64,000 bases of DNA from Hydractinia symbiolongicarpus (lineage: Eukaryota; Cnidaria; Hydrozoa; Anthoathecata; Hydractiniidae): contig NC_079888.1 in the NCBI RefSeq assembly GCF_029227915.1, positions 21,866,001 to 21,930,000 of the forward strand, read 5' to 3'. Position numbers and translations under genes: made by a program. This document shows, piece after piece, positions 9,861-22,800 of the stretch (position 1 is the first letter of the stretch; the number at the start of each line of letters is the position of its first letter). The notes beneath the pieces were generated by a model. It was not told the DNA's origin. It did no database searches and was given only the letters and a program-made list of their open reading frames with translations.

Positions 9861-11080
9861 ATTCGACTATACGGGCCAAGCCCGGGATTTACGAGAAATC
9901 GCGGGTTTTCGTTTGCCGGCAATTAAACCCCTTTCATTAACCGTCTCATCAAAAATGAAAAAAATTTTTGAAAACTATAAGTCTCATGCGTTTTAGTGGT
10001 GAAAAAATAATTTAAAAAATCTTTCGTGAAATGAGTTTACTCCCTGGGTACTTTCTTTGTATACATTCGACTATACGGGACAAGCCCGAGATGTACGGGA
10101 AATCGCGGGTTTTCGTTTGCCGGCGATTAAACCACTTTCATTAGGCGTCTCATCAAAAATGAAAACATTTCTGAAAACTACAAGTCTAATGCGTTTTAGT
10201 GGTGAAAAAATAATTTAAAAAATCGTTCGGGAAATGAGTTTACTCCCTGGGTACTTTCTTTGTATACTTGTGACTATACGGGCTGAGTCCGGGATTTACG
10301 GGAAATCGCGGGTTTTCGTTTACCGGCGATTAAACTTCCTTTATTCAGCGTCTCATCAAAAATAAAAACATTTTTAAAAACTATAAGTCTCATGGGCTTT
10401 AGTGGTGAAATAATAATTTAAAAAATCGTTCGGGAAATGAGTTTACTCCCTGGGTACTTTCTTTGTATACTTTTGACTATACGGGCCAAGCCCGGGATTT
10501 ACGAGAAATCGCGGGTTTTCGTTTGCCGGCGATTAAACCCCTTTCATTAACCGTCTCATCAAAAATGAAAAAAATTTTTGAAAACTATAAGTCTCATGCG
10601 TTTTAGTGGTGAAAAAATAATTTAAAAAATCTTTCGTGAAATGAGTTTACTCCCTGGGTACTTTCTTTGTATACATTCGACTATACGGGACAAGCCCGAG
10701 ATGTACGGGAAATCGCGGGTTTTCGTTTGCCGGCGATTAAACCACTTTCATTAGGCGTCTCATCAAAAATGAAAACATTTCTGAAAACTACAAGTCTAAT
10801 GCGTTTTAGTGGTGAAAAAATAATTTAAAAAATCGTTCGGGAAAGGAGTTTACTCCCTGGGTACTTTCTTTGTATACTTGTGACTATACGGGCTGAGTCC
10901 GGGATTTACGGGAAATCGCGGGTTTTCGTTTACCGGCGATTAAACTTCCTTTATTCAGCGTCTCATCAAAAATGAAAACATTTTTAAAAACTATAAGTCT
11001 CATGGGCTTTAGTGGTGAAATAATAATTTAAAAAATCGTTCGGGAAATGAGTTTACTCCCTGGGTACTTTCTTTGTATAC
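9861..11080. repeat. 3-mer higher-order repeat, 610 bp, two tandem copies
   Basis: The triplet contains a monomer with ATTAACCGTCTCATC and ATGAAAAAAATTTTTG (CCGTCTC at 9,941 and 10,551), a monomer with GACAAGCCCGAGATGTACGGG and ATTAGGCGTC, and a monomer with ACTTGTGACTATACGGGCTGAG. The period is 610 bp because one monomer is a base longer. Small differences separate the copies: GGCAATTAAAC against GGCGATTAAAC, and AAATGAG against AAAGGAG near 10,853. Confidence 0.87.
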
Positions 11081-14000
11081 TTTTGACTATACGGGCCGAG
11101 TCCGGGGTTTACGGGAAATGGCGGGTTTTCGTTTGCCGTCGATTAAACTTCTTTTATTCAGCGTCTCATCAAAAATAAAAACATTTTTAAAAACTACAAG
11201 TCTCATGCGTTTTAGGGGTGAAAAGATAATTTAAAAAATCGTTCTGGAAATGAGTTTACTCACAGGGTACTTTCTTTCTATACATTCGACTATACGGGCC
11301 AAGCCCGGGATTTACGGAAAATCGCGGGTTTTCGTTTGCCGGCGATTAAACCACATTCATTAAGCGTCTCATCAAAAATGAAAACATTTCTGAAAACTAC
11401 AAGTCTCATACGTTTTAGTGGTGAAAAAATAATTTTAAAAATCGTTCTGGAAATGAGTTTACTCCCTGGGTACTTTCTTTGTATACTTTTGACTATACGG
11501 GCCGAGTCCGGGATTTACGGGAAATCGCGGGTTTTCGTTTTCCGGCGATTAAACCTCTTTTATTCAGCGTCTCATCAAAAATGTAAACACTTTTGAAAAC
11601 TACAAGTCTCATGCGTTTTAGTGGTTACAAAATAATTTAAAAAATCATTTGGGAAATGAGTTTTCTCCCTGGGTACTTTCTTTGTATACTTTTGACTATA
11701 CGGGCCGAGTCCGGGGTTTACGGGAAATGGCGGGTTTTCGTTTGCCGGCGATTAAACTTCTTTTATTCAGCTTCTCATCAAAAATGAAAACATTTTTGAA
11801 AACTACAAGTCTCATGCGTTTTAGTGGTGAAAAGATAATTTAAAAAATCGTTTTGGAAATGAGTTTACTCACAGGGTACTTTCTTTGTATACATTCGACT
11901 ATGCGGGCCAAGCCCGGGATTTACGGGAAATCGCGGGTTTTCGCTTGCCGGCGATTAAACCACATTCATTAAGCGTCTCATCAAAAATGAAAACATTTCC
12001 GAAAACTACAAGTCTCATACGTTTTAGTGGTGAAAAAATAATTTTAAAAATCGTTCGGGAAATGAGTTTACTCCCTGGGTATTTTCTTTGTATACTTTTG
12101 ACTATACGGGCCAAGTCCGGGATTTACGGGAAATCGCGGTTTTCGTTTGCCGGGGATTAAAACACTTTCATTAAGCGTCTCATTAAAAATGAAAACATTT
12201 TTGAAAACTACAAGTCTTATTCGTTCTACTGGTGCAGAAATAATTTGAAAAATCGTTCGGGAAGTCAGTTTACTCCCTGGGTACTTTCTTTAGATACATT
12301 CAGCTATACGGGCCAAGCCCGGGATTTACGGGAAATCGCGGGTTTTCGTTTGCCGGCGATTAAACTTCTTTTATTCAGCGTCTCATCAAAAATGAAAACA
12401 CTTTTGAAAAGTACACGTCTCATGCGTTTTAGTGGTGACAAAATAATTTAAAAAATCATTTGGGAAATGAGTTTACTCACAGGGTACTTTCTTTGTATAC
12501 ATTCGACTATACGGGCCAAGCCCGTGATTTACGGGAAATCGCGGGTTTTCGTTTGCCGGCGATTAAACTTCTTTTATTCAGCGTCTCATCAAAAATGAAA
12601 ACATTTTTGAAAACTACAAGTCTTATGCGTTTTAGTGGTGAAAATATAATTTAAGAAATCGTTCTGGAAATGAGTTTACTCACAGGGTAGTTTCTTTGTA
12701 TACATTCGACTATACGGGCCAAGCCCGTGATTTACGGGAAATCGCGGGTTTTCATTTGCCGGCGATTAAACCCCTTTCACTAAGCGTCTCATCAAAAATG
12801 AAAACATTTTTGAAAACTACAAATCTCATGCGTTTTAGTGGAGAAAAAATAATTTAAAAAATCGGACGGGAAATGAGTTTACTCCCTGGGTACTTTCTTT
12901 AGATACATTCAACTATACGGGCCAAGCCCGGGATTTACGGCAAATCGCGGGTTTTCGTTTGCCGGCGATTAAACTTCTTTTATTCAGCGTCCCATCAAAA
13001 ATGAAAACACTTTTGAAAACTACAAGTCTCATGCGTTTTAGTGGTGACAAAATAAATTAAAAAATCATTTGGGAAATGAGTTTACTCCCTGGGTACTTTC
13101 TCTGTATACATTCGACTATACGGGCCAAGCTAGGGATTTCCAGAAATCGCGGGTTTTCGTTTGCCAGCGATTAAACTTCTTTTATTCAGCGTCTCATCAA
13201 AAATGAAATCATTTTTAAAAACTACAAGTCTTATGCGTTTTAGTGGTGAAAAAATAATTTAAAACATCGTTCTGGAAATGAGTTTACTCCCTGGGTACTT
13301 TCTTTGTATACATTCGACTATACGGGACAAGCCCGAGATGTACGGGAAATCGCGGGTTTTCGTTTGCCGGCGATTAAACCACTTTTATTAAGCGTCTCAT
13401 CAAAAATGTAAACACTTTTAAAAACTACATGTCTCATGGGCTTTAGTGGTGAAATAATAATTTAAAAAATCGTTCGGGAAATGAGTTTACTCCCTGGGTA
13501 CTTTCTTTGTATACTTTTGACTATACGGGCCGAGTCCGGGGTTTACGGGAAATGGCGGGTTTTCGTTTGCCGTCGATTAAACTTCTTTTATTCAGCGTCT
13601 CATCAAAAATAAAAACATTTTTAAAAACTACAAGTCTCATGCGTTTTAGGGGTGAAAAGATAATGAAAAAAATCGTTCTGGAAATGAGTTTACTCACAGG
13701 GTACTTTCTTTCTATACATTCGACTATACGGGCCAAGCCCGGGATTTACGGAAAATCGCGGGTTTTCGTTTGCTGGCGATTAAACCACATTCAATAAGCG
13801 TCTCATCAAAAATGAAAACATTTCTGAAAACTACAAGTCTCATACGTTTCAGTGGTGAAAAAATAATTTTAAAAATCGTTCTGGAAATGAGTTTACTCCC
13901 TGGGTACTTTCTTTGTATACATTTGACTATACGGGCCAAGTCCGGGATTTACGGGAAATCGCGGGTTTTCGTTTTCCGGCGATTAAACCTCTTTTATTAA

Positions 14001-15500
14001 GCGTCTCATCAAAAATGTAAACACTTTTGAAAACTACAAGTCTCATGCGTTTTAGTGGTTACAAAATAATTTAAAAAACCGTTTGGAAAATGAGTTCACT
14101 CCCTGGGTACTTTCTTTGTATACTTTCGACTATACGGGCCAAGCCCGGGATTTACGGGAAATCGCGTGTTTTCGTTTTCCCGCGATTAAACCTCTTTCAT
14201 TAAGCGTCTCATCAAAAATGAAAACATTTTTGAAAACTACAAGACTTATGCGTTTTAGTGGTGAAAAAATAATTTGAAAAATCGTTCTGGAAATGAGTTT
14301 ACTTACAGGGTACTTTCTTTGTATACATTCGACTATACAGGCCATGCCCGGGATTTACGGGAAATCGAGGGTTTTCGTTTGCCGGCGATTAAACCCCTTT
14401 CATTAAGCGTCTCATCAAAAATGAAAATATTTTTGAAAACTACATGTCTCATGCGTTTTAGTGGTGAAAAAATAATTTAAAAAATCGTTCGGGAAATGAG
14501 TTTACTCCCTGGGTACTTTCTTTGTATACATACGACTATACAAGCCAAGCCCGGGATTTACATGAAATCGCGGGTTTTCGTTTGCCGGCGATTAAACCAC
14601 TTTCATTAAATGTCTCATCAAAAATGAAAACATTTCTGAAAACTACAAGTCTCATGCGTTTCAGTGGTGAAAAAATAATTTAAAAAATCGTTCGGGAAAT
14701 GAGTTTACTCCCTGGGTACTTTATTTGCATACTTTTGACTATACGGGCTGAGTCCGGGATTTACGGGAAATCGCGGGTTTTCGTTTACCGGCGATTAAAC
14801 TTCCTTTATTCAGCGTCTCATCAAAAATGAAAACATTTTTAAAAACTACAAGTCTCATGGGCTTTAGTGGTGAAATAATAATTTAAAAAATCGTTCGGGA
14901 AATGAGTTTACTCCCTGGGTACTTTCTTTGTATACTTTGACTATACGGGCCGAGTCCGGGGTTTACGGGAAATGGCGGGTTTTCGTTTGACATCGATTAA
15001 GCTTCTTTTATTCAGCGTCTCATCAAAAATGAAAACATTTTTAAAAACTACAAGTCTCATGCGTTTTAGTGGTGAAAAGATAATATAAAAAATCGTTTTG
15101 GAAATGAGTTTACTCACAGGGTACTTTCTTTGTATACATTCGACTATACGGGCCAAGCCCGGGATTTACGGAAAATCGCGGGTTTTCGTTTGCCGGCGAT
15201 TCAACCACATTCATTAAGCGTCTCATCAAAAATGAAAACATTTCTGAAAACTACAAGTTTCATACGTTTTAGTGGTGAAAAAATAGTTTTAAAAATCGTT
15301 CGGGAAATGAGTTTACTCACAGGGTACTTTCTTTCTATACATTCGACTATACGGGCCAAGCCCGGAATTTACGGAAAATCGCGGGTTTTCGTTTGCCGGC
15401 GATTAAACCACATTCATTAAGCGTCTCATCAAAAATGAAAACATTTCTGAAAACTACAAGTCTCATACGTTTTAGTGGTGAAAAAATAATTTTAAAAATC
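11081..15500. repeat. Irregular satellite block with partial copies of 8.4-11.6 kb
   Basis: Continuous satellite. 12,200-12,900 matches 8,340-9,050 at an offset of 3,857 (19 monomers). 13,100-13,270 matches 9,648-9,820 at 3,452 (17 monomers), so two monomers differ between the copies. A TTTTAGGGGTGAAAAG variant at 11,211 recurs at 13,645, 2,434 bp (12 monomers) away. Near 13,662 the usual TAATTTAAAA is TAATGAAAAA, a local change that removes a stop and lengthens a chance reading frame. No gene is seen. Confidence 0.8.
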
Positions 15501-18270
15501 GTTCAGGAAATGAGTTTACTCCCTGGGTACTTTCTTTGTATACTTTTGACTATACGGGCCAAGCTAGGGATTTACGGGAAATCGCGGGTTTTCGTTTGCC
15601 GGCGATTAAACTTCTTTTTTTCAGCGTCTCATCAAAAATGAAAACAATTTTGAAAACTACAAGTCTTATGCGTTTTAGTGGTGAAAAAATAATTTAAAAA
15701 ATCGTTCGGGAAATGAGTTTACTCCCTGGGTACTTTCTTTGTATACATTCGACTATACGGGCCAAGCCCGGGATTTACGGGAAATCGCGGGTTTTCGTTT
15801 GCCGGCGATTAAACCACTTTCATTAAATGTCTCTTCAAAAATGAAAACATTTCTGAAAACTACAAGTCTCATGCGTTTTAGTGGTGAAAAGATAATTTAA
15901 AAAATCGTTCTGGAAATGAGTTTACTCCCTGGGTACTTTCTTTGTATACTTTTGACTATACGGGCCGAGTCCGGGGTTTACGGGAAATGGCGGGTTTTCG
16001 TTTGCCGTCGATTAAACTTCTTTTATTCAGCGTCTCATCAAAAATAAAAACATTTTTAAAAACTACAAGTCTCATGCGTTTTAGTGGTGAAAAGATAATT
16101 TAAAAAATCGTTCTGGAAATGAGTTTACTCCCTGGGTACTTCCTTTGTATAATTTTGACTATACGGGCCGAGTCCGGGATTTACGGGAAATCGCGGGTTC
16201 TCGTTTGTCCGCGTATAAACCTCTTTCATTAAGCGTCTCATCAAAAATGAAAACATTTTTAAAAACTACAAGTCTCATGGGCTTTAGTGGTGAAATAATA
16301 ATTCAAAAAATCGTTCGGGAAATGAGTTTACTCCCTGGGTACTTCCTTTGTATACTTTTGACTATACGGGCCAAGCTAGGGATTTACGGGAAATCGCGGG
16401 TTTTCGTTTGCCGGCGATTAAACTTCTTTTATTCAGCGTCTCATCAAAAATGAAAACAATTTTGAAAACTACAAGACTTATGCGTTTTAGTGGTGAAAAA
16501 ATAATTTAAAAAATCGTTCGAGAAATGAGTTTACTCCCTGGGTACTTTCTTTGTATACATTCGACTATACGGGCCAAGCCCGGGATTTACGGGAAATCGC
16601 GGGTTTTCGTTTGCCGGCGATTAAACCACTTTCATTAAACGTCTCTTTAAAAATGAAAACATTTCTGAAAACTACAAGTCTCATGCGTTTCAGTGGTGAA
16701 AAGATAATTTAAAAAATCGTTCTGGAAATGAGTTTACTCCCTGGGTACTTTCTTTGTATACTTTTGACTATACGGGCCGAGTCCGGGGTTTACGGGAAAT
16801 GGCGGGTTTTCGTTTGCCGTCGATTAAACTTCTTTTATTCAGCGTCTCATCAAAAATAAAAACATTTTTAAAAACTACAAGTCGCTTGCGTTTTAGTGGT
16901 GAAAAGATAATTTAAAAAATCGTTCTGGAAATGAGTTTACTCACAGGGTACTTTCTTTCTATACATTCGACTATACGGGCCAAGCCCGGGATTTACGGAA
17001 AATCGCGGGTTTTCGTTTGCCGGCGATTAAACCACATTCATTAAGCGTCTCATCAAAAATGAAAACATTTCTGAAAACTACAAGTCTCATGCGTCTTAGT
17101 GGTAAAAAAATAATTTTAAAAATCGTTCTGGAAATGAGTTTACTCTCTGGGTACTTCCTTTGTATACTTTTGACTATACGGGCCGAGTCCGGGATTTACG
17201 GGAAATCGCGGGTTCTCGTTTGCCCGCGATTAAACCTCTTTCATTAAGCGTCTCATCAAAAATGAAAACATTTTTAAAAACTACAAGTCTCATGGGCTTT
17301 AGTGGTGAAATAATAATTCAAAAAATCGTTCGGGAAATAAGTTTAGTCCCTGGGTACTTTCTTTGTATACTTTTGACTATACGGGCCAAGCTAGGGATTT
17401 ACGGGAAATCGCGGGTTTTCGTTTGCCGGCGATTAAACTTCTTTTATTCAGCGTCTCATCAAAAATGAAAACAATTTTGAAAACTACAAGTCTTATGCGT
17501 TTTAGTGGTGAAAAAATAATTTAAAAAATCGTTCGGGAAATGAGTTTACTCCCTGGGTACTTTCTTTGTATACATTCGACTATACGGGCCAAGCCCGGGA
17601 TTTACGGGAAATCGCGGGTTTTCGTTTGCCGGCGATTAAACCACTTTCATTAAACGTCTCTTCAAAAATGAAAACATTTCTGAAAACTACAAGTCTCATG
17701 CGTTTTAGTGGTGAAAAGATAATTTAAAAAATCGTTCTGGAAATGAGTTTACTCCCTGGGTACTTTCTTTGTATACTTTTGACTATACGGGCCGAGTCCG
17801 GGGTTTACGGGAAATGGCGGGTTTTCGTTTGCCGTCGATTAAACTTCTTTTATTCAGCGTCTCATTAAAAATAAAAACATTTTTAAAAACTACAAGTCTC
17901 ATGCGTTTTAGTGGTGAAAAGATAATTTAAAAAATCGTTCTGGAAATGAGTTTACTCACAGGGTTCTTTCTTTCTATACATTCGACTATACGGGCGAAGC
18001 CCGGGATTTACGGAAAATCGCGGGTTTTCGTTTGCCGGCGATTAAACCACATTCATTAAGCGTTTCATCAAAAATGAAAACATTTCTGAAAACTACAAGT
18101 CTCATGCGATTTAGTTGTAAAAAAATAATTTTAAAAATCGTTCTGGAAATGAGTTTACTCCCTTGGTACTTCCTTTGTATACTTTTGACTATACGGGCCG
18201 AGTCCGGGATTTACGGGAAATCGCGGGTTTTCGTTTGCCGACGATTACACCTCTTTTATTAAGCATCTCT
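15500..18270. repeat. 5-mer higher-order repeat, 1,015 bp, with one 4-mer variant
   Basis: The CCAAGCTAGGGA monomer recurs at 15,559, 16,371 and 17,386. Spacings are 812 and then 1,015 bp, so the first unit lacks one monomer. In the full units the order is CTAGGGA, CACTTTCATTAAA, GCCGTCG, CACATTCATTAAG, then GCCCGCG or a decayed form of it. The second unit has the CTTAGTGGTAAAAAAATAA variant and the third has a further-changed form near 18,110. The units are related but not freshly duplicated. Confidence 0.84.
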
Positions 18271-19809
18271 TCAAAAATGAAAACATTTTTAAAAACTACA
18301 AGTCTCATGGGCTTTAGTGGTGAAATAATAATTTAAAAAATCGTTCGGGAAATGAGTTTACTCGCTGGGTACTTTCTTTGTATACTTTTGACTATACGGG
18401 CCGAGTGCGGGGTTTACGGGAATTGGCGGGTTTTCGTTTGCCATCGATTAAACTTCTTTTATTCAGCGTCTAATCAAAAATGAAAACATTTTTGAAAACT
18501 ACAAGTCTCATGCGTTTTAGTGGTGAAAAGATAATATAAAAAATCGTTTTGGAAATGAGTTTACTGACAGGGTACTTTCTTTGTATACATTCGACTATAC
18601 GGGCCAAGCCCGGGATTTACGGAAAATCGCGGGTTTTCGTTTGACGGCGATTAAACCACATTCATTAAGCGTCTCATCAAAAATGAAAACATTTCTGAAA
18701 ACTACAAGTCTCATACGTTTTAGTGGTGAAAAAATAATTTTAAAAATCGTTTGGGAAATGAATTTACTCACAGGGTACTTTCTTTCTATACATTCGACTA
18801 TACAGGCCAAGCCCGGGATTTACTGAAAATCGCGGGTTTTCGTTTGCCGGCGATTAAACCACATTCATTAAGCGTCTCATCAAAAATGAAAACATTTCTG
18901 AAAACTACAAGTCTCATAGGTTTTAGTGGTGAAAAAATAATTTTAAAAATCGTTCGGGAAATGAGTTTACTCCCTGGGTACTTTCCTTGTATACTTTTGA
19001 CTATACGGGCCAAGCTAAGGATTTACGGGAAATCGCGGGTTTTCGTTTGCCGGCGATTAAACTTCTTTTATTCAGCGTCTCATCAAAAATGAAAACATTT
19101 CTGAAAACTACAAGTCTCATGCGTTTTAGTGGTGAAAAGATATATTAAAAAATCGTTCTGGAAATGAGTTTACTCCCTGGGTACTTTCTTTGTATACTTT
19201 TGACTATACGGGCCGAGTCCGGGGTTTACGGGAAATGGCGGGTTTTCGTTTGTCGTCGATTAAACTTCTTTTATTCAGCGTCTCATCAAAAATAAAAACA
19301 TTTTTAAAAACTACAAGTCTCATGCGTTTTAGTGGTGAAAAGATAATTTAAAAAATCGTTCTGGAAATGAGTTTACTCACAGGGTACTTTCTTTCTATAC
19401 ATTCGACTATACGGGCCAAGCCCGGGATTTACGGAAAATCGCGGGTTTTCGTTTGCCGGCGATTAAACCGCATTCATTAAGCGTCTCATCAAAAATGAAA
19501 ACATTTCTGAAAACTACAAGTCTCATGCGTTTTAGTGGTGAAAAAATAATTTTAAAAATCGTTCTGGAAATGAGTTTACTCCCTGGGTACTGCCTTTGTA
19601 TACTTTTGAATACACGGGCCGAGTCCGGGATTTACGAGAAATCGCGGGTTTTCGTTTGCCGGCGATTAAACCTCTTTTATTTAGCGTCTCATCAAAAATG
19701 TAAACAATTGTGAAAACTACAAGTCTCATGCGTTTTAGTGGTGTCAAAATAATTTAAAAAATCGTTTGGAAATGAGTTTACTCCCTGGGTACTTTCTTTG
19801 TATACTTTT
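18271..19809. repeat. Satellite block without a clear HOR
   Basis: Ordinary monomers of the GCCATCG, CACATTCATTAAG, CTAGGGA/CTAAGGA and GCCGTCG types, in an order related to the neighbouring 5-mer and 8-mer blocks. Local oddities include GAATACACGGGCC near 19,608 and GGGGCAAAGTTAGGG near 19,820. Nothing other than satellite is present. Confidence 0.8.
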
Positions 19810-22800
19810 GACTATACGGGGCAAAGTTAGGGATTTACGGGAAATCGAGGGTTTTCGTTTGCCGGCGATTAAACTTCTTTTATTCAGCGTCTCATCAATA
19901 ATGAAAACAATTTTGAAAACTACAAGTCTTATGCGTTTTAGTGGTGAAAAAATAATTTAAAAAATCGCTCGGGAAATGAGTTTACTCCCTGGGTACTTTC
20001 TTCGTATACATTCGACTATACGGGCCAAGCCCGGGATTTACGGGAAATCGCGGGTTTTCGTTTGCCGGCGATTAAACTACTTTCATTAAACGTCTCTTCA
20101 AAAATGAAAACATTTCTGAAAACTACAAGTCTCATACGTTTTAGTGGTGAAAAAATAATTTTAAAAATCGTTCTGGAAATGAGTTTACTCCCTGGGTACT
20201 TTCTTTGTATACTTTTGACTATACGGGCCGAGTCCGGGATTTACGGGAAATCGCAGGTTTTCAGTTGCCGGCGATTAAACCTCTTTTATTCAGCGTCTCA
20301 TCAAAAATGTAAACACTTTTGAAAGCTACAAGTCTCATGCGTTTTAGTGGTGAAAAAATAATTTTAAAAATCGTTCGGGAAATGAGTTTACTCCCTGGGT
20401 ACTTTCTTTGTATACATTCGACTATACGGGCCAAGCCCGGGATTTACGGGAAATCGCGGGTTTTCGTTTGCCGGCGATTAAACCTCTTTTATTCAGCGTC
20501 TCATCAAAAATGTAAAAACTTTTGAAAACTACAAGTCTCATGCGTTTTAGTGGTGTCAAAATAATTTAAAAATTCGTTTGGAAAATGAGTTTACTCCCTG
20601 GGTACTTTCTTTGTATACTTTCGACTATACGGGCCAAGCCCGGGATTTACGGGAAATCGCGGGTTTTCGTTTGCCCGCGATTAAACCTCTTTCATTAAGC
20701 GTCTCATCAAAAATGAAAACATTTTTGAAAACTACAAGACTTATGCGTTTTAGTGGTGAAAAAATAATTTAAAAAATCGTTCTGGAAATGAGTTTACTTA
20801 CAGGGTACTTTCTTTGTATACATTCGACTATACAGGCCGAGTCCGGGGTTTACGGGAAATGGCGGGTTTTCGTTTGCCATCGATTAAACTTCTTTTATTC
20901 AGCGTCTCATCAAAAATGAAAACAATTTCAAAAACTACAAGTCTCGTGCGTTTTAGTGGTGAAAAGATAATATAAAAAATCGTTTTGGAAATGAGTTTAC
21001 TCACAGGGTACTTTCTTTGTATACATTCGATTATAAGGGCCAAGCCCGGGATTTACGGAAAATCGCGGGTTTTCGTTTGCCGGCGATTAAACCACATTCA
21101 TTAAGCGTCTCATCAAAAATGAAAACATTTCTGAAAACTACAAGTCTCATACGTTTTAGTTGTGAAAAAATAATATAAAAAATCGTTTTGGAAATGAGTT
21201 TACTTACAGGGTACTTTCTTTGTATACATTCGACTATACAGGCCGAGTCCGGGGTTTACGGAAAATCGCGGGTTTTCGTTTGCCGGCGATTAAACCACAT
21301 TCATTAAGCGTCTCATCAAAAATGAAAACATTTCTGAAAACTACAAGTCTCATACGTTTTAGTGGTGAAAAAATAAATTTTAAAAATCGTTCGGGAAATG
21401 AGTTTACTCCCTGGGCACTTTCTTTGTACACTTTTGACTATACGGGCCAAGCTAGGGATTTACGGGAAATCGCGGGTTTTCGTTTGCCGGCGATTAAACT
21501 TCTTTTATTCAGCGTCTCATCAAAAATGAAAACAATTTTAAAAACTACAAGTCTTATGCGTTTTAGTGGTGAAAAAATAATTTAAAAAATCGTTCGGGAA
21601 ATGAGTTTACTCCCTGGGTACTTTCTTTGTATACATTCGACTATACGGGCCAAGCCCGGAATTACGGGAAATCGCGGGTTTTCGTTTGCCGGCGATTAAA
21701 CTACTTTCATTAAACGTCTCTTCAAAAATGAAAACATTTCTGAAAACTACAAGTCTCATACGTTTTAGTGGTGAAAAAATAATTTTAAAAATCGTTCTGG
21801 AAATGAGTTTACTCCCTGGGTACTTTCTTTGTATACTTTTGACTATACGGGCCGAGTCCGGGATTTACGGGAAATCGCAGGTTTTCGTTTGCCGGCGATT
21901 AAACCTCTTTTATTCAGCGTCTCATCAAAAATGTAAACACTTTTGAAAGCTACAAGTCTCATGCGTTTTAGTGGTGAAAAAATAATTTTAAAAATCGTTC
22001 TGGAAATGAGTTTACTCCCTGGGTACTTCCTTTGTATACTTTTGACTATACGGGCCGAGTCCGGGATTTACGAGAAATCGCGGGTTTTCGTTTGCCGGCG
22101 ATTAAACCTCTTTTATTCAGCGTCTCATCAAAAATGTAAACACTTTTGAAAACTACAAGTCTCATGCGTTTTAGTGGTGTCAAAATAATTTAAAAATTCG
22201 TTTGGAAAATGAGTTTACTCCCTGGGTACTTTCTTTGTATACTTTCGACTATACGGGCCAAGCCCGGGATTTACGGGAAATCGCGGGTTTTCGTTTGCCC
22301 GCGATTAAACCTCTTTCATTAAGCGTCTCATCAAAAATGAAAACATTTTTGAAAACTACAAGACTTATGCGTTTTAGTGGTGAAAAAATAATTTAAAAAA
22401 TCGTTCTGGAAATGAGTTTACTTACAGGGTACTTTCTTTGTATACATTCGACTATACAGGCCGAGTCCGGGGTTTACGGGAAATGGCGGGTTTTCGTTTG
22501 CCATCGATTAAACTTCTTTTATTCAGCGTCTCATCAAAAATGAAAACATTTTCAAAAACTACAAGTCTCGTGCGTTTTAGTGGTGAAAAGATAATATAAA
22601 AAATCGTTTTGGAAATGAGTTTACTCACAGGGTACTTTCTTTGTATACATTCGATTATAAGGGCCAAGCCCGGGATTTACGGAAAATCGCGGGTTTTCGT
22701 TTGCCGGCGATTAAACCACATTCATTAAGCGTCTCATCAAAAATGAAAACATTTCTGAAAACTACAAGTCTCATACGTTTTAGTGGTGAAAAAATAATTT
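19810..22800. repeat. 8-mer higher-order repeat, 1,624 bp, about two copies
   Basis: Eight successive monomer types repeat at 1,624 bp. Examples are CTACTTTCATTAAACG (20,078 and 21,702), the GGAAAATGAGTTTACTCC monomer (20,579 and 22,203), and the GCCATCGATT monomer with TCTCGTGCG (near 20,942 and 22,566). Copy 1 is followed near 21,170-21,433 by an extra, hybrid-looking monomer before copy 2. A third, rearranged partial copy follows to about 24.6 kb, with some markers at 1,826 bp instead. Confidence 0.86.
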
